A stretch of DNA of 38,241 nt from Lachnospiraceae bacterium (lineage in GTDB: Bacteria; Bacillota; Clostridia; Lachnospirales; Lachnospiraceae). The notes below the pieces were generated by a model. That model saw only the letters and a list, made by a program, of their open reading frames with translations, ran no database searches and was not told the origin of the DNA. The first letter of the stretch is position 1, and each line of letters begins with the position of its first letter. Positions 14,841 to 22,821 of the stretch are shown one piece after another. The stretch spans positions 1-38,241 of the forward strand of contig JAQXXU010000015.1 of the NCBI GenBank assembly GCA_029226225.1, given 5' to 3'. The position numbers and the translations under genes were made by a program.

Positions 14841-16220
14841 ATGTACGAGATAGATTTTAACAGACCGGTGCACGTACACTTCATCGGGATCGGCGGGATC
14901 AGCATGAGCGGACTTGCCGAAGTGCTTTTAGACAGGCATTTCCCGGTAAGCGGTTCTGACCGTGCCGAAAGCGATCTGACAAAGCATCTGACAGGGCTTG
15001 GCGCCCATATCCGCTGTCCTCAGAAAGCTGAGAATATAACTGATGATATAGACTGTGTCGTGTATACAGCCGCCATCCACCCGGATAACCCGGAGTTTAA
15101 GGCTGCCCAGGAGAAGCATATCCCTATGCTTACCCGCGCACAGCTCTTAGGCGAGATCATGAAGCACTACCCGAACAGCGTAGCTGTAGCAGGAACACAC
15201 GGAAAGACGACCACTTCCAGCATGATCTCCCAGATAATGCTAGAGGGGTCAAAGGACCCGACGCTCTCGATCGGAGGCATTTTTAAAGCGATCAATTCCA
15301 ATATCCACGTCGGAAACTCTGACCTGTTCCTGACAGAAGCCTGTGAATACACGAACAGCTTCCTGTCACTGTACGCGAAGTATTCAGTCATCCTGAATGT
15401 CGAGGCAGAGCACCTGGACTTTTTCAAGGATATAAATGATATCCGTAAGAGCTTCCACCAGTTCGCTGCAGATACGAAAGCTGACGGAGCCGTCATCATA
15501 AATGACGAGATTCCTGACTATAAAGAACTCGTCGACGGTATACAGGCAAAGGTCATTACTGTAGGATTTAATGAAGGCGCAGACTATCACGCTGAGAATA
15601 TCCGCTACGACGAGACCGGTGAGGCGCGCTTTGAAGTGTATGGTTTCGGTGAGGACTTAGGTGAGATCGTACTGTCCGTACCAGGAAGACACAATGTCGG
15701 CAACGCCCTGGCCGCCATGGCTGTAGCCCGTGAGCTTGGCTTTACCTTAGACCAGATAAAGGACGGCCTGAAGAAATTCGGCGGAGCCAAGCGAAGATTC
15801 GAATACAAGGGAAAGTATCACGGTGCCACAGTGATCGACGATTACGCGCACCATCCTACAGAAGTCAGAGCGTCGTTAGACGCAGCTTTAAAATACCCGC
15901 ATAAGAGACTCGTGGTCGTATTCCAGCCGCATACTTATACCAGAACGAAGGCATTTTTAGATGATTTCGCGAAAGCACTGTCGGTCGCAGACCAGGTAGT
16001 CCTAGCTGAGATCTTCCCAGCCAGGGAGAAGGACATCTACGGAGTTCACTCGATAGATTTATGTAAAAAAATCCGTGAGCTCGGAACACCATGCGAGTGT
16101 TTCCCTACTTTCGATGATATCGAAAAATTTTTATCAAAAAATGTTATCGACGGTGATCTGTTGATAACTATGGGCGCCGGAGACGTCTATAAAATCGGCG
16201 AAGCGCTCCTTAAGGAATAG
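14841..16220 (+). CDS. murC: UDP-N-acetylmuramate--L-alanine ligase MurC
   Basis: MurC adds the first amino acid, L-alanine, to UDP-MurNAc in the cytoplasmic stage of peptidoglycan synthesis. The 459-residue product has the family length and plan: an N-terminal substrate fold (HFIGIGGISMSGLAEVLL), the ATP-binding loop GTHGKTTTSSM, the central ligase domain, and the C-terminal domain entered at DDYAHHPTEVRASLDA with FQPHTYTRTK. An AAGGAAAGTGAG ribosome site supports the ATG. It stands alone, outside the dcw cluster, which is common in clostridia. It is followed by a strong terminator that also contains DnaA boxes. Confidence 0.97.
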   Translation: MYEIDFNRPVHVHFIGIGGISMSGLAEVLLDRHFPVSGSDRAESDLTKHLTGLGAHIRCPQKAENITDDIDCVVYTAAIHPDNPEFKAAQEKHIPMLTRAQLLGEIMKHYPNSVAVAGTHGKTTTSSMISQIMLEGSKDPTLSIGGIFKAINSNIHVGNSDLFLTEACEYTNSFLSLYAKYSVILNVEAEHLDFFKDINDIRKSFHQFAADTKADGAVIINDEIPDYKELVDGIQAKVITVGFNEGADYHAENIRYDETGEARFEVYGFGEDLGEIVLSVPGRHNVGNALAAMAVARELGFTLDQIKDGLKKFGGAKRRFEYKGKYHGATVIDDYAHHPTEVRASLDAALKYPHKRLVVVFQPHTYTRTKAFLDDFAKALSVADQVVLAEIFPAREKDIYGVHSIDLCKKIRELGTPCECFPTFDDIEKFLSKNVIDGDLLITMGAGDVYKIGEALLKE

Positions 16221-16238
16221 TTATCCACCTTATCCACA
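16221..16238 (+). promoter_or_regulatory. First tandem DnaA-box pair
   Basis: TTATCCACC and TTATCCACA lie head to tail without a gap. The second is an exact match to the bacterial DnaA box and the first differs at the last base. The pair begins at the base after the murC stop codon. Confidence 0.7.
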
Positions 16239-16281
16239 TCGTTTTGTGCAAAATCAGTCACAAAATGATGTGGATTTTTAA
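16232..16281 (+). terminator. Intrinsic terminator of murC with DnaA boxes in its arms
   Basis: Arms of 17 bases (16232-16248 and 16259-16275, starting ATCCACATC and ending GATGTGGAT) pair with one mismatch around a ten-base loop, followed by TTTTTAATG. The left arm includes most of a DnaA box and the right arm includes the inverted near-box TGTGGATTT, so the terminator and DnaA sites share bases. Confidence 0.75.
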
Positions 16282-16308
16282 TGCCGAAAACACGGGAATT
16301 GCACGGAG

Positions 16309-16326
16309 TTATCCACTTTATCCACA
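16309..16326 (+). promoter_or_regulatory. Second tandem DnaA-box pair upstream of the dnaD-like gene
   Basis: TTATCCACT and TTATCCACA lie head to tail without a gap, 56-76 bp upstream of the -10 box of the following operon. The order (imperfect box then perfect box) repeats that of the first pair. Confidence 0.7.
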
Positions 16327-16381
16327 ATTGCTATGCACCGCCGTTGTTGAAACCACACGCCTTTTTTTAAAAAATTGATTG

Positions 16382-16390
16382 TGCTATAAT
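16382..16390 (+). promoter_or_regulatory. Extended -10 promoter of the dnaD/dnaC operon
   Basis: TGCTATAAT is a perfect TATAAT with the TGN extension. The -35 position is a T-run without clear match. The start codon is 31 bp downstream of the box, after GAAAGGA. Confidence 0.6.
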
Positions 16391-16421
16391 GACCGCGACT
16401 TGTAAATGAAAGGACTTGTAG

Positions 16422-17576
16422 ATGGCTTCAATCAATCTTCACGCTGAGGCAGGAGTCTCGGTCACATGCGTGTCAAACTCTTTTATAGATCATTATATGA
16501 AGGACTTAAGCGGCGATGCAGTCAGGGTATATCTATGCCTTCTCCGCTGCATTTATGACCCGTCGATGAGCTTTACCATCTCTACGACGGCTGAGCGCCT
16601 GGGGATCACTGCGCGCAAAGTGCGTACTTCTTTAGACCAACTCTCTTCCGCCGGTATTCTGTCCCTCGACTATGATGATGAAGGAGAGCTCTGTGATATA
16701 TGCATGCGTCCGCTCTCTGACGACGTGAAGGAGGACGGTGATGGACAGCTGAGCTTTGACTTTTCCGTGCAGGAGGAGTCTTCTCATGCCCAGGAGGAAA
16801 CTACTGTTTCCGAGGCAGTTTCCACGCCTTCGCCTGAGGCTGCAGTCCCGGAGGAGTCTGGTGATGTCCCATCAGCTTCTCATAAGGATCTGTCTGATGA
16901 TGATCTCGAGAATGATCCTGAGATCAGTCAGATCCTGTTCATCGCAGAGCGTTACCTCGGCAGCGCTTTAAACAACAGCGGCATGGACACCATCCTGTAC
17001 TGGCATATAGACCTTGGCATGAGTGAGGATCTGATCGACTATCTGATCACAAGCACTTTAGACGCCGGGCGTCGTTCAGCAGGCGGCGCCATAAACTACA
17101 TGAATGCCATAGCCATCGACTGGTACAGACAGGGTATTCATACTGTAGAGGAAGCCATGCTCGACAGAAAACAGCATAATGAAAACGTACTTCTGGTGAA
17201 GAAGGCTTTCAGTCTCAGCAGACCACTGGCAAAGGCTCAGATGAACTTTGTAGACAAATGGTTCAACGAATGGCACTTTTCACAGGAGATGGTAGTTGAA
17301 GCATGTAACCGTACCATGACGAACATCAGCACGCCGAACTTCAAATATGCTGATTCTATCCTTGAGTCGTGGCACGAAAAGGGCTATACTGATGTAGCGC
17401 AGCTGGCTGGAGATGATGCCGCGCATACGAAGGAGACCCGTGCGAAGTTCACCGCATCCGGCTCTGGAAAATCCGGTTATCAGCCAAAGAAGAACGGATT
17501 CAACTCCTACTCAGAGAAGAATAAATACGACAGCAAAGCCATAGAGGCGATGCTTCTGAAGAATAATACCTTTTAA
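16422..17576 (+). CDS. DnaD-domain replication initiation / helicase-loading protein
   Basis: A 384-residue protein likely acting with DnaA and the loader ATPase to bring the replicative helicase to DNA. Residues about 15-95 look like a winged helix (SGDAVRVYLCLLRCIYDPSM, then ITARKVRTSLDQLSSAGIL). An acidic, low-complexity linker (about 100-165) follows. Two DnaD/DnaB C-terminal (DDBH2) domains then occur in tandem: the first contains YMNAIAIDW and the second YADSILESW, both matching the YxxxIxxxW motif of that family. The tandem layout is closer to Bacillus DnaB than DnaD. The last residues are Lys/Asn/Ser-rich and probably flexible. The next gene, a DnaC/DnaI-type ATPase, begins 2 bp after its stop. 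Confidence 0.88.
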   Translation: MASINLHAEAGVSVTCVSNSFIDHYMKDLSGDAVRVYLCLLRCIYDPSMSFTISTTAERLGITARKVRTSLDQLSSAGILSLDYDDEGELCDICMRPLSDDVKEDGDGQLSFDFSVQEESSHAQEETTVSEAVSTPSPEAAVPEESGDVPSASHKDLSDDDLENDPEISQILFIAERYLGSALNNSGMDTILYWHIDLGMSEDLIDYLITSTLDAGRRSAGGAINYMNAIAIDWYRQGIHTVEEAMLDRKQHNENVLLVKKAFSLSRPLAKAQMNFVDKWFNEWHFSQEMVVEACNRTMTNISTPNFKYADSILESWHEKGYTDVAQLAGDDAAHTKETRAKFTASGSGKSGYQPKKNGFNSYSEKNKYDSKAIEAMLLKNNTF

Positions 17577-17578
17577 GA

Positions 17579-18559
17579 ATGAAACTGACGACTACACAGT
17601 ACAACCAGATAATGCAGATATACCAGGAGGACAGGCAGGAGCGCGATGCAGAAGTCAAATCCCGCCGCGCTGAGCTCCGCAGAAAAATCCCGGAGTTTTC
17701 TGCCCTCGAAGACGCTTTCCGCAGTGCCGGCCGCCGAAGAGGGATGCGGGTAAACTACGGAGGCCTTACGGCGAAGTTTATCGAGCAGGAGAAGCGTCTT
17801 CTCAGAGAAAATGGTTATGCTGAGGACTATCTGGAGCCGCCTTATCACTGTCCTGACTGTAAAGACACAGGATACGTCGGAGCTGATCATGACATACCGT
17901 GCCACTGCTTCAAAAAATACGCCATAGAACTGGTCTACAGAGACGAGCCAGTCATGAATCGTCTGATGACAGACAGATTCGAAGATTTTGACCTGGCGAA
18001 CTATACTTCCGAGAAGGATCAGTCCGGTTCCACTTCCCGTGAGTGTGCCGAGAAAGCTCTCACGCAGAGCAGACGCTTTGTCGAGACCTTTGACTCCGAT
18101 TTCCGTAATATGTTCATCTACGGAGCCTCCGGTTCCGGGAAGACCTTCCTCACCAGCTGTATAGCTGCGGAACTGATAAAGACTGACCACCCTGTCGTAT
18201 ATATATCTGCTGTACGTCTCTTTAACGAGATGGCAGACTACACTTTCGGAGATAAAAAAAACTCCGATAACTACGCGTATGACAGCCTTTTTTCGGCTGA
18301 TCTGCTGATCATAGATGACCTTGGGACTGAAGTATCGAATACATTCACGCTTTCGGCATTTTTCAGTCTGATAAATGAAAGACTGCTGAACGAGAAGTCT
18401 ACGATCATATCTACTAACCTGACTTTGGACGAAGTGGCGGATATCTACTCACAGAGGGTTTACTCGCGACTCGTTGAAAAGTATAATTTTTATCATCTGT
18501 TTGGTTTCGATGGCAGGATCGAGAACAAACTTAAAGACATGAAGCCTGCCACAGTTTAA
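17579..18559 (+). CDS. DnaC/DnaI-type helicase loader ATPase
   Basis: An AAA+ ATPase of 326 residues that in Bacillus and E. coli holds the DnaB/DnaC helicase ring and loads it on single-stranded DNA. A zinc-like cluster lies at Cys91, Cys94, Cys108 and Cys110 (CPDCKDTGYV, CHCFKKY). The AAA+ core has Walker A GASGSGKT (182-189), Walker B LLIIDDLGTE (242-251), sensor 1 in STNLTLDEV and an arginine-rich region SQRVYSRLVEKY. IstB, the transposon-encoded relative, is less likely because no transposase is nearby and the upstream gene is DnaD-like. No strong ribosome site precedes the ATG, so translation may be coupled to the upstream gene. Confidence 0.9.
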   Translation: MKLTTTQYNQIMQIYQEDRQERDAEVKSRRAELRRKIPEFSALEDAFRSAGRRRGMRVNYGGLTAKFIEQEKRLLRENGYAEDYLEPPYHCPDCKDTGYVGADHDIPCHCFKKYAIELVYRDEPVMNRLMTDRFEDFDLANYTSEKDQSGSTSRECAEKALTQSRRFVETFDSDFRNMFIYGASGSGKTFLTSCIAAELIKTDHPVVYISAVRLFNEMADYTFGDKKNSDNYAYDSLFSADLLIIDDLGTEVSNTFTLSAFFSLINERLLNEKSTIISTNLTLDEVADIYSQRVYSRLVEKYNFYHLFGFDGRIENKLKDMKPATV

Positions 18560-18572
18560 TTGGAGGAAAAAA

Positions 18573-19754
18573 ATGCCACGTAATGACGACACCCTGGCAA
18601 CACGCAAACCGGTAGCTCCTCTCGGTATCATCCCACTGAAGAGCTGTGAACCTTTAGGAGACAAGGTAGACGCTTACCTGGTTAAATGGCGTAAGAACCG
18701 CAAGTCGGATCATCTGGATTTCGTAGAAAAAGCCAGCTACAGCAGTGATTCGTACAAAATCTCAGTTTCCACCCCTCGTTTCGGGAGCGGTGAAGCCAAG
18801 GGACAGATCAATGAGTCAGTCAGAGGCCTTGACCTCTACATCATGGTAGATGTCACGAATTACAGCCTGACATACTCCCTCTGTGGGCAGACAAACCATA
18901 TGTCACCGGATGACCACTACGCAGATCTAAAGCGCGTCATCGCTGCGGTAGGCGGCAAGGCAAAGCGCATCACAGTCATCATGCCTTTCCTTTATGAGAG
19001 CAGACAGCACCGCCGTACGGCACGTGAGTCCCTGGACTGCGCTATGGCTCTTCAGGAGCTGGTAGCCATGGGCGTAGAGAATATCATCACTTTCGATGCA
19101 CACGACCCTAGAGTACAGAATTCAATCCCTCTTCACGGATTTGAGTCTGTGCAGCCTGCATACCAGTTTATCAAGGGCATATGCAAGCACGTAAAGGACT
19201 TACAGATCGATAACGATCATCTGATGATCATAAGCCCGGACGAAGGTGGTACAGGACGTGCCGTATATATGGCTACAGTCCTAGGAGTTGACATGGGTAT
19301 GTTCTACAAGAGACGTGACTACTCAAAGATCGTAGATGGCAGAAACCCGATCGTAGCACATGAGTTCCTTGGTTCCTCTGTAGAAGGCAAGGATGTGATC
19401 ATCGTAGATGATATGATATCATCAGGTGAATCCATGATCGACGTAGCCAGACAGTTGAAGAAGAGAAAAGCTAACCGTATATTCTGCGTATCGACATTCG
19501 GACTATTCACAAATGGACTTGACAGCTTTGACAAGGCCGTAGAGGAAGGTCTTATCTATAAAGTCGTTACGACAAACCTCGTGTACCAGACACCGGAGCT
19601 TCTCTCCAGAGACTACTACATCAGCTGCGACATGAGCAAATACATCGCTTACATCATAGATACCTTAAATCATGACTGTTCTATTTCAAGCCTGCTTGAC
19701 CCGTATGAGAGGATCGACAAGCTGATCACAAAGTACAGAAAAGGTGAATACTAA
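18573..19754 (+). CDS. prs: Ribose-phosphate pyrophosphokinase-like protein
   Basis: Probable PRPP synthetase, making phosphoribosyl pyrophosphate from ribose-5-phosphate and ATP for nucleotide, His and Trp synthesis. The 393-residue product is longer than the usual 310-320 residue enzyme. The C-terminal half has the phosphoribosyl-binding loop VIIVDDMISSGES, the YKRRDYSKIVDG catalytic flexible loop and SPDEGGTGRA; the N-terminal half has FDAHDPRVQNSIP in place of the DLHAxQIQGFF signature. This divergent type is common in Lachnospiraceae; another nucleotide phosphoribosyltransferase role cannot be excluded. GGAGG seven bases before the ATG, 13 bp after the helicase loader, suggests one operon linking replication and nucleotide supply. 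Confidence 0.85.
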   Translation: MPRNDDTLATRKPVAPLGIIPLKSCEPLGDKVDAYLVKWRKNRKSDHLDFVEKASYSSDSYKISVSTPRFGSGEAKGQINESVRGLDLYIMVDVTNYSLTYSLCGQTNHMSPDDHYADLKRVIAAVGGKAKRITVIMPFLYESRQHRRTARESLDCAMALQELVAMGVENIITFDAHDPRVQNSIPLHGFESVQPAYQFIKGICKHVKDLQIDNDHLMIISPDEGGTGRAVYMATVLGVDMGMFYKRRDYSKIVDGRNPIVAHEFLGSSVEGKDVIIVDDMISSGESMIDVARQLKKRKANRIFCVSTFGLFTNGLDSFDKAVEEGLIYKVVTTNLVYQTPELLSRDYYISCDMSKYIAYIIDTLNHDCSISSLLDPYERIDKLITKYRKGEY

Positions 19755-19758
19755 TACT

Positions 19759-19797
19759 AAAAAAGCCTCTCCGGCAGCTGCCGGAGAGGCTTTTTTT
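19759..19797. terminator. Bidirectional intrinsic terminator between prs and the LTA-synthase-like gene
   Basis: A perfect 28-bp palindrome, AGCCTCTCCGGCAG followed by its complement, is flanked by six A on the left and seven T on the right. It serves the plus-strand prs operon and the minus-strand gene ending at 19802. Confidence 0.95.
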
Positions 19798-19801
19798 ATA
19801 C

Positions 19802-21817
19802 TCACTGATCTGTCTGCGGCAGCTTCAGCTGGAATTCATTCGAACTTCTGAAAATCGTATTATTCGACCCCATCTGGTTCACTACTATGTAGGAACCGTC
19901 CGCTATACCGTTTGCGTTGATCGAGAGCACCTGTCCGCTCTCGTAAGTAGTGTTCACTTTTTCTCCATTCACATAGACCTTTGACCACGGTGTAAAGTTC
20001 TCACCATATATATGCAGTCGGTCATCATAGTCGTATATCCTGTCTATCTTCACCGGGAGAATACCCATGACGAGGTCTGAAGCCGGATACATATCCACTC
20101 CATGATAAGCGTATCTGTCACCATAGAGCAGATCATACTGAAGTATCTGCAGGTTCTTTAAGTACTTCTGTGATTCACCGTTTATACCACGCTCAGTCAT
20201 AGTCTGGTTATAGTCGACCATGGTACCGCCATGGATTCCAAGCCTGTCGAAATATGTAGAAACCAGCTGGAACGAAGTCAGATCCTGATCCTTTTTCTTC
20301 ATGCCGAAGTTATTCCAGGTGATGTACTTCGTTTGGTAGATATCGTTCTGCTTTACATCGCTGTTCTGCAGGCCCATAGTAGGCAGATGATCACCGAAGC
20401 AGATAAGAAGCGTAGGCTCACCGCGCTTCTCAAGCATTTCCGTGTATTCTTTCAGGAAGCGGTCCATATTATTCAGCATGTTACAGTAGTATTCCCACTG
20501 ATTCTGTCTTCCCTGATCGACACCCTTGACCTTTACCTTTATCTTCGGGTTCTGTATGACCTTATCAGTAGGATAATCTCCGTGCGTTCCAACCGTTATC
20601 GTATAGCAGTAGTCCGGTCCTTTCGTCGAATCCAGCGCGTCCTTCGTCGCTCCTACCAGGATATCATCTGTAGGCCAGGTGTTAAGCGGTGTGTAGTCAG
20701 TTATATCCAGAAGCTCTTTCGATGTGAAAGTATCGAATCCCATCTGTGAAAAAGCATTTGCCCTGCTGTAAAAATTACCGCCGTTGTTATGTACCACATG
20801 AGTTCCATAACCCAGCTTCTTTATGACGTCAGCAGTACTTTCACAGTCCCGCTTTTTAAGGATAGTCTTCTGCGGGTACTCACCAGGGCCGAAGAACTTA
20901 CAGCTCATGCCCGTAAGTATCTCAAACTCAGTGTTACATGTACCGGCACCCACGACAGGCACAGTCAGATGTCCGGTCGAGTAATTTTTCTCAAGCTCGT
21001 GAAAATACGGTATCGGATCCTGATTATACGAGAGAGCCGGGTACTCGTCGATATCGAAGCATGACTCTAAGAGCACCACGATGATATTCGGCTTTACTTT
21101 TCCAATAGTGGAATCGCCTTTTTCAGTGTCCTTAACTATCTTTTCAACTGTCTTCTCAGAATAGCCAGCAGGCTCGTTCATGCCTCGTCCTACGACTGAC
21201 ATGGCAAAACCATACGCATAGCCGTTATCCAGATATCCCTGTGCGAGGTTACCGAAGTAAGTCTGCACCAGCCCGGTATTCTGGCATACTCTGGTCACCG
21301 GAACCAGACTCACGAATCCTATGACACAGACTGCAATCCTGACCCAGAGCTTGGTCTTCACCTGCTGCTTTTTACCGCGCATATGGAGCATGACCATCAG
21401 GAACACGAACACAAGTATCGCGATAAGCGAAATACCGGCCTGCTGCGCTGTGAAATACTTAGTGTTCTGCATGGTCAGCAGATCGCCAACCATAGCCAGA
21501 TCAGTAAATCCGAACGGTGTGACACGGTTATTCAGGATGATGCAGTTGATGATACCGAACAGGATGACGATCGCCATCATGACCAGCCTCATGAAAAGAC
21601 GTCGCGATGACAGGAATACCAGCAACAGTATCACATAGATGATGTAGCTGTTATACAGGTATGCGCCCGGATGATTTACTATGAATCCAAATCCGTCGAT
21701 CAGTGAATGCCGGCTTAAAGACTCGTTTACGAGAACTAAGAGCATAGCCAGCGGTATATGAAAGATCAGCGCGTATTTTTCCAGAAACGCTGTGAAACCC
21801 TTCCATGTATGTTTCAA
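19802..21817 (-). CDS. LTA synthase-family membrane sulfatase/phosphoglycerol transferase
   Basis: An extracytoplasmic transferase of the LtaS/OpgB type that moves glycerophosphate from phosphatidylglycerol onto a surface polymer. Five membrane segments lie within the first 180 residues. The sulfatase-fold domain follows, with the metal-binding Glu in VVLLESCFD and the catalytic Thr in GAGTCNTEFEILTGM, then HNNGGNFYSRA, TVGTHGDYP and CFGDHLPTMG. After about residue 590 there is a beta-rich tail (RLHIYGENFTPWSKVYVNGE) resembling a TIG/IPT domain. The ORF track starts at an ATG at 21835; the TTG at 21817 is chosen because GGAGG lies seven bases before it and inside the longer frame, giving 671 residues. 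It is divergent from the transporter gene. Confidence 0.88.
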   Translation of the reverse strand: MKHTWKGFTAFLEKYALIFHIPLAMLLVLVNESLSRHSLIDGFGFIVNHPGAYLYNSYIIYVILLLVFLSSRRLFMRLVMMAIVILFGIINCIILNNRVTPFGFTDLAMVGDLLTMQNTKYFTAQQAGISLIAILVFVFLMVMLHMRGKKQQVKTKLWVRIAVCVIGFVSLVPVTRVCQNTGLVQTYFGNLAQGYLDNGYAYGFAMSVVGRGMNEPAGYSEKTVEKIVKDTEKGDSTIGKVKPNIIVVLLESCFDIDEYPALSYNQDPIPYFHELEKNYSTGHLTVPVVGAGTCNTEFEILTGMSCKFFGPGEYPQKTILKKRDCESTADVIKKLGYGTHVVHNNGGNFYSRANAFSQMGFDTFTSKELLDITDYTPLNTWPTDDILVGATKDALDSTKGPDYCYTITVGTHGDYPTDKVIQNPKIKVKVKGVDQGRQNQWEYYCNMLNNMDRFLKEYTEMLEKRGEPTLLICFGDHLPTMGLQNSDVKQNDIYQTKYITWNNFGMKKKDQDLTSFQLVSTYFDRLGIHGGTMVDYNQTMTERGINGESQKYLKNLQILQYDLLYGDRYAYHGVDMYPASDLVMGILPVKIDRIYDYDDRLHIYGENFTPWSKVYVNGEKVNTTYESGQVLSINANGIADGSYIVVNQMGSNNTIFRSSNEFQLKLPQTDQ

Positions 21818-21842
21818 GATAATTCCTCCATACATAAACAGT

Positions 21843-21871
21843 TTGATTATAGCAATTTATTATTATATAAT
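21843..21871 (+). promoter_or_regulatory. SigmaA promoter of the DMT transporter gene
   Basis: TTGATT (21843-21848) and TATAAT (21866-21871) are separated by 17 bp. The -10 box overlaps that of the divergent promoter by two bases. Confidence 0.65.
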
Positions 21872-21890
21872 AGTAAAGCTGAGGTTTCAA
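21862..21890 (-). promoter_or_regulatory. SigmaA promoter of the LTA-synthase-like gene
   Basis: On the minus strand TTGAAA (21885-21890) and TATAAT (21862-21867) are separated by 17 bp, about 45 bp before the TTG start. Confidence 0.7.
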
Positions 21891-21908
21891 GTGAAAGGAA
21901 ATACTTTA

Positions 21909-22781
21909 ATGGCAGTAGGATTCTTATCCGGATGGCTCGGATTTTTCATAGTAGCACTGGTACTGGCAGGCTGCGTGGCAGTTTTTGCCAAGGTCTCTCT
22001 CGCAGGACTCTCTGCGCCACAGACCGTACTTACAGCCGGCATTACCCTGCTGGTGCTGTCATTTACGACGCTCTCATTTAACGGATTTTTCAAAAGCGCA
22101 AAGCATTTTTCACATGGAAGCATAAAAGACATAGTGATCTCAGGCGTTCTGATGTCACTTGGATTTATTTTCCTGTGCATGGCGATACAGATGACAGAGG
22201 TTCTTTCTACCGCTCCATTCTATCTGCTGGTCCCGGTTTTTGTCTTTATCGCCGAGACAGTCTTTAAGAAAAAAATGCCCGCAGCCGTCACTCTGATCTT
22301 GTATCTGGCGATAGCCGTCGGCATACTTCTGATGGGATTCGGCACCCATCATAAGCACGGGCTCTGGTGGTTGTTCGCCCTGCTCGGACCACTGTGTCTG
22401 GCAGCAGGCCATCTCTATGAGAAGAGAAATCCGCTAGGTGAACTGCAGCAGACGGCAGTACTTTTTATAGTAGTGATAGTGGCTCTGATACTTTCGTTTT
22501 TCATCCATCATAAGGACCTGCGAAAAATAACCGCCTACCATGTACTCTTCGGTATTCTGACAGGAATCGCGTATTACTACGCTCCTATCGCTCTTTCACA
22601 CGCGAAATCACTCTGTGGTTATGATATCTGGCTTTCATTTTTCTACAGTCTCTGGATTGTCGTAACGGTCATCATCGCCACGCTTTTCCTCCGTGAAAAA
22701 ATATCCGCCATCACTGCCACAGGTCTTGGCATTATAATAGTAGCATACAGTGTCAGGTTTGCCCTGACTCACTTTATCTGA
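21909..22781 (+). CDS. EamA/DMT-type membrane transporter
   Basis: A 290-residue integral membrane protein with about ten hydrophobic segments arranged as two similar five-helix halves, the plan of drug/metabolite transporter (EamA) proteins. Substrate is unknown; relatives export amino acids, metabolites or drugs. Visible segments include FFIVALVLAGCVAVFAKVSL, APFYLLVPVFVFIAETVF and LWIVVTVIIATLFL. The ORF track begins at 21792, but the extra 39 codons cross both promoters; the ATG at 21909 has AAAGGAAA in front. It is followed after 40 bp by the 649-residue protein and is probably co-transcribed with it. Confidence 0.85.
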   Translation: MAVGFLSGWLGFFIVALVLAGCVAVFAKVSLAGLSAPQTVLTAGITLLVLSFTTLSFNGFFKSAKHFSHGSIKDIVISGVLMSLGFIFLCMAIQMTEVLSTAPFYLLVPVFVFIAETVFKKKMPAAVTLILYLAIAVGILLMGFGTHHKHGLWWLFALLGPLCLAAGHLYEKRNPLGELQQTAVLFIVVIVALILSFFIHHKDLRKITAYHVLFGILTGIAYYYAPIALSHAKSLCGYDIWLSFFYSLWIVVTVIIATLFLREKISAITATGLGIIIVAYSVRFALTHFI

Positions 22782-22785
22782 TAAA

Positions 22786-22804
22786 AAATGGGACAGTCCC
22801 ATTT
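22786..22804 (+). terminator. Short hairpin between the DMT and 649-residue genes
   Basis: AAATGGGAC and GTCCCATTT pair almost completely with a tiny loop. The following ATTTCCATCTG is a weak U-run, so it may only attenuate transcription into the next gene. Confidence 0.35.
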
Positions 22805-22821
22805 CCATCTGAAGGAGAATT

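Noticed and set aside
16221-16400. DnaA-box cluster as the chromosomal origin oriC
   Set aside because: No dnaA, dnaN or recF nearby and only five boxes; regulation of the adjacent operon explains it better.
17579-18559. IstB transposition helper
   Set aside because: No transposase or terminal repeats nearby, and the neighbour is a DnaD-domain gene, which fits a chromosomal helicase loader.
20231-20749. 172-codon plus-strand ORF
   Set aside because: Shadow of the LTA-synthase-like gene on the other strand; no ribosome site and no protein-like pattern.
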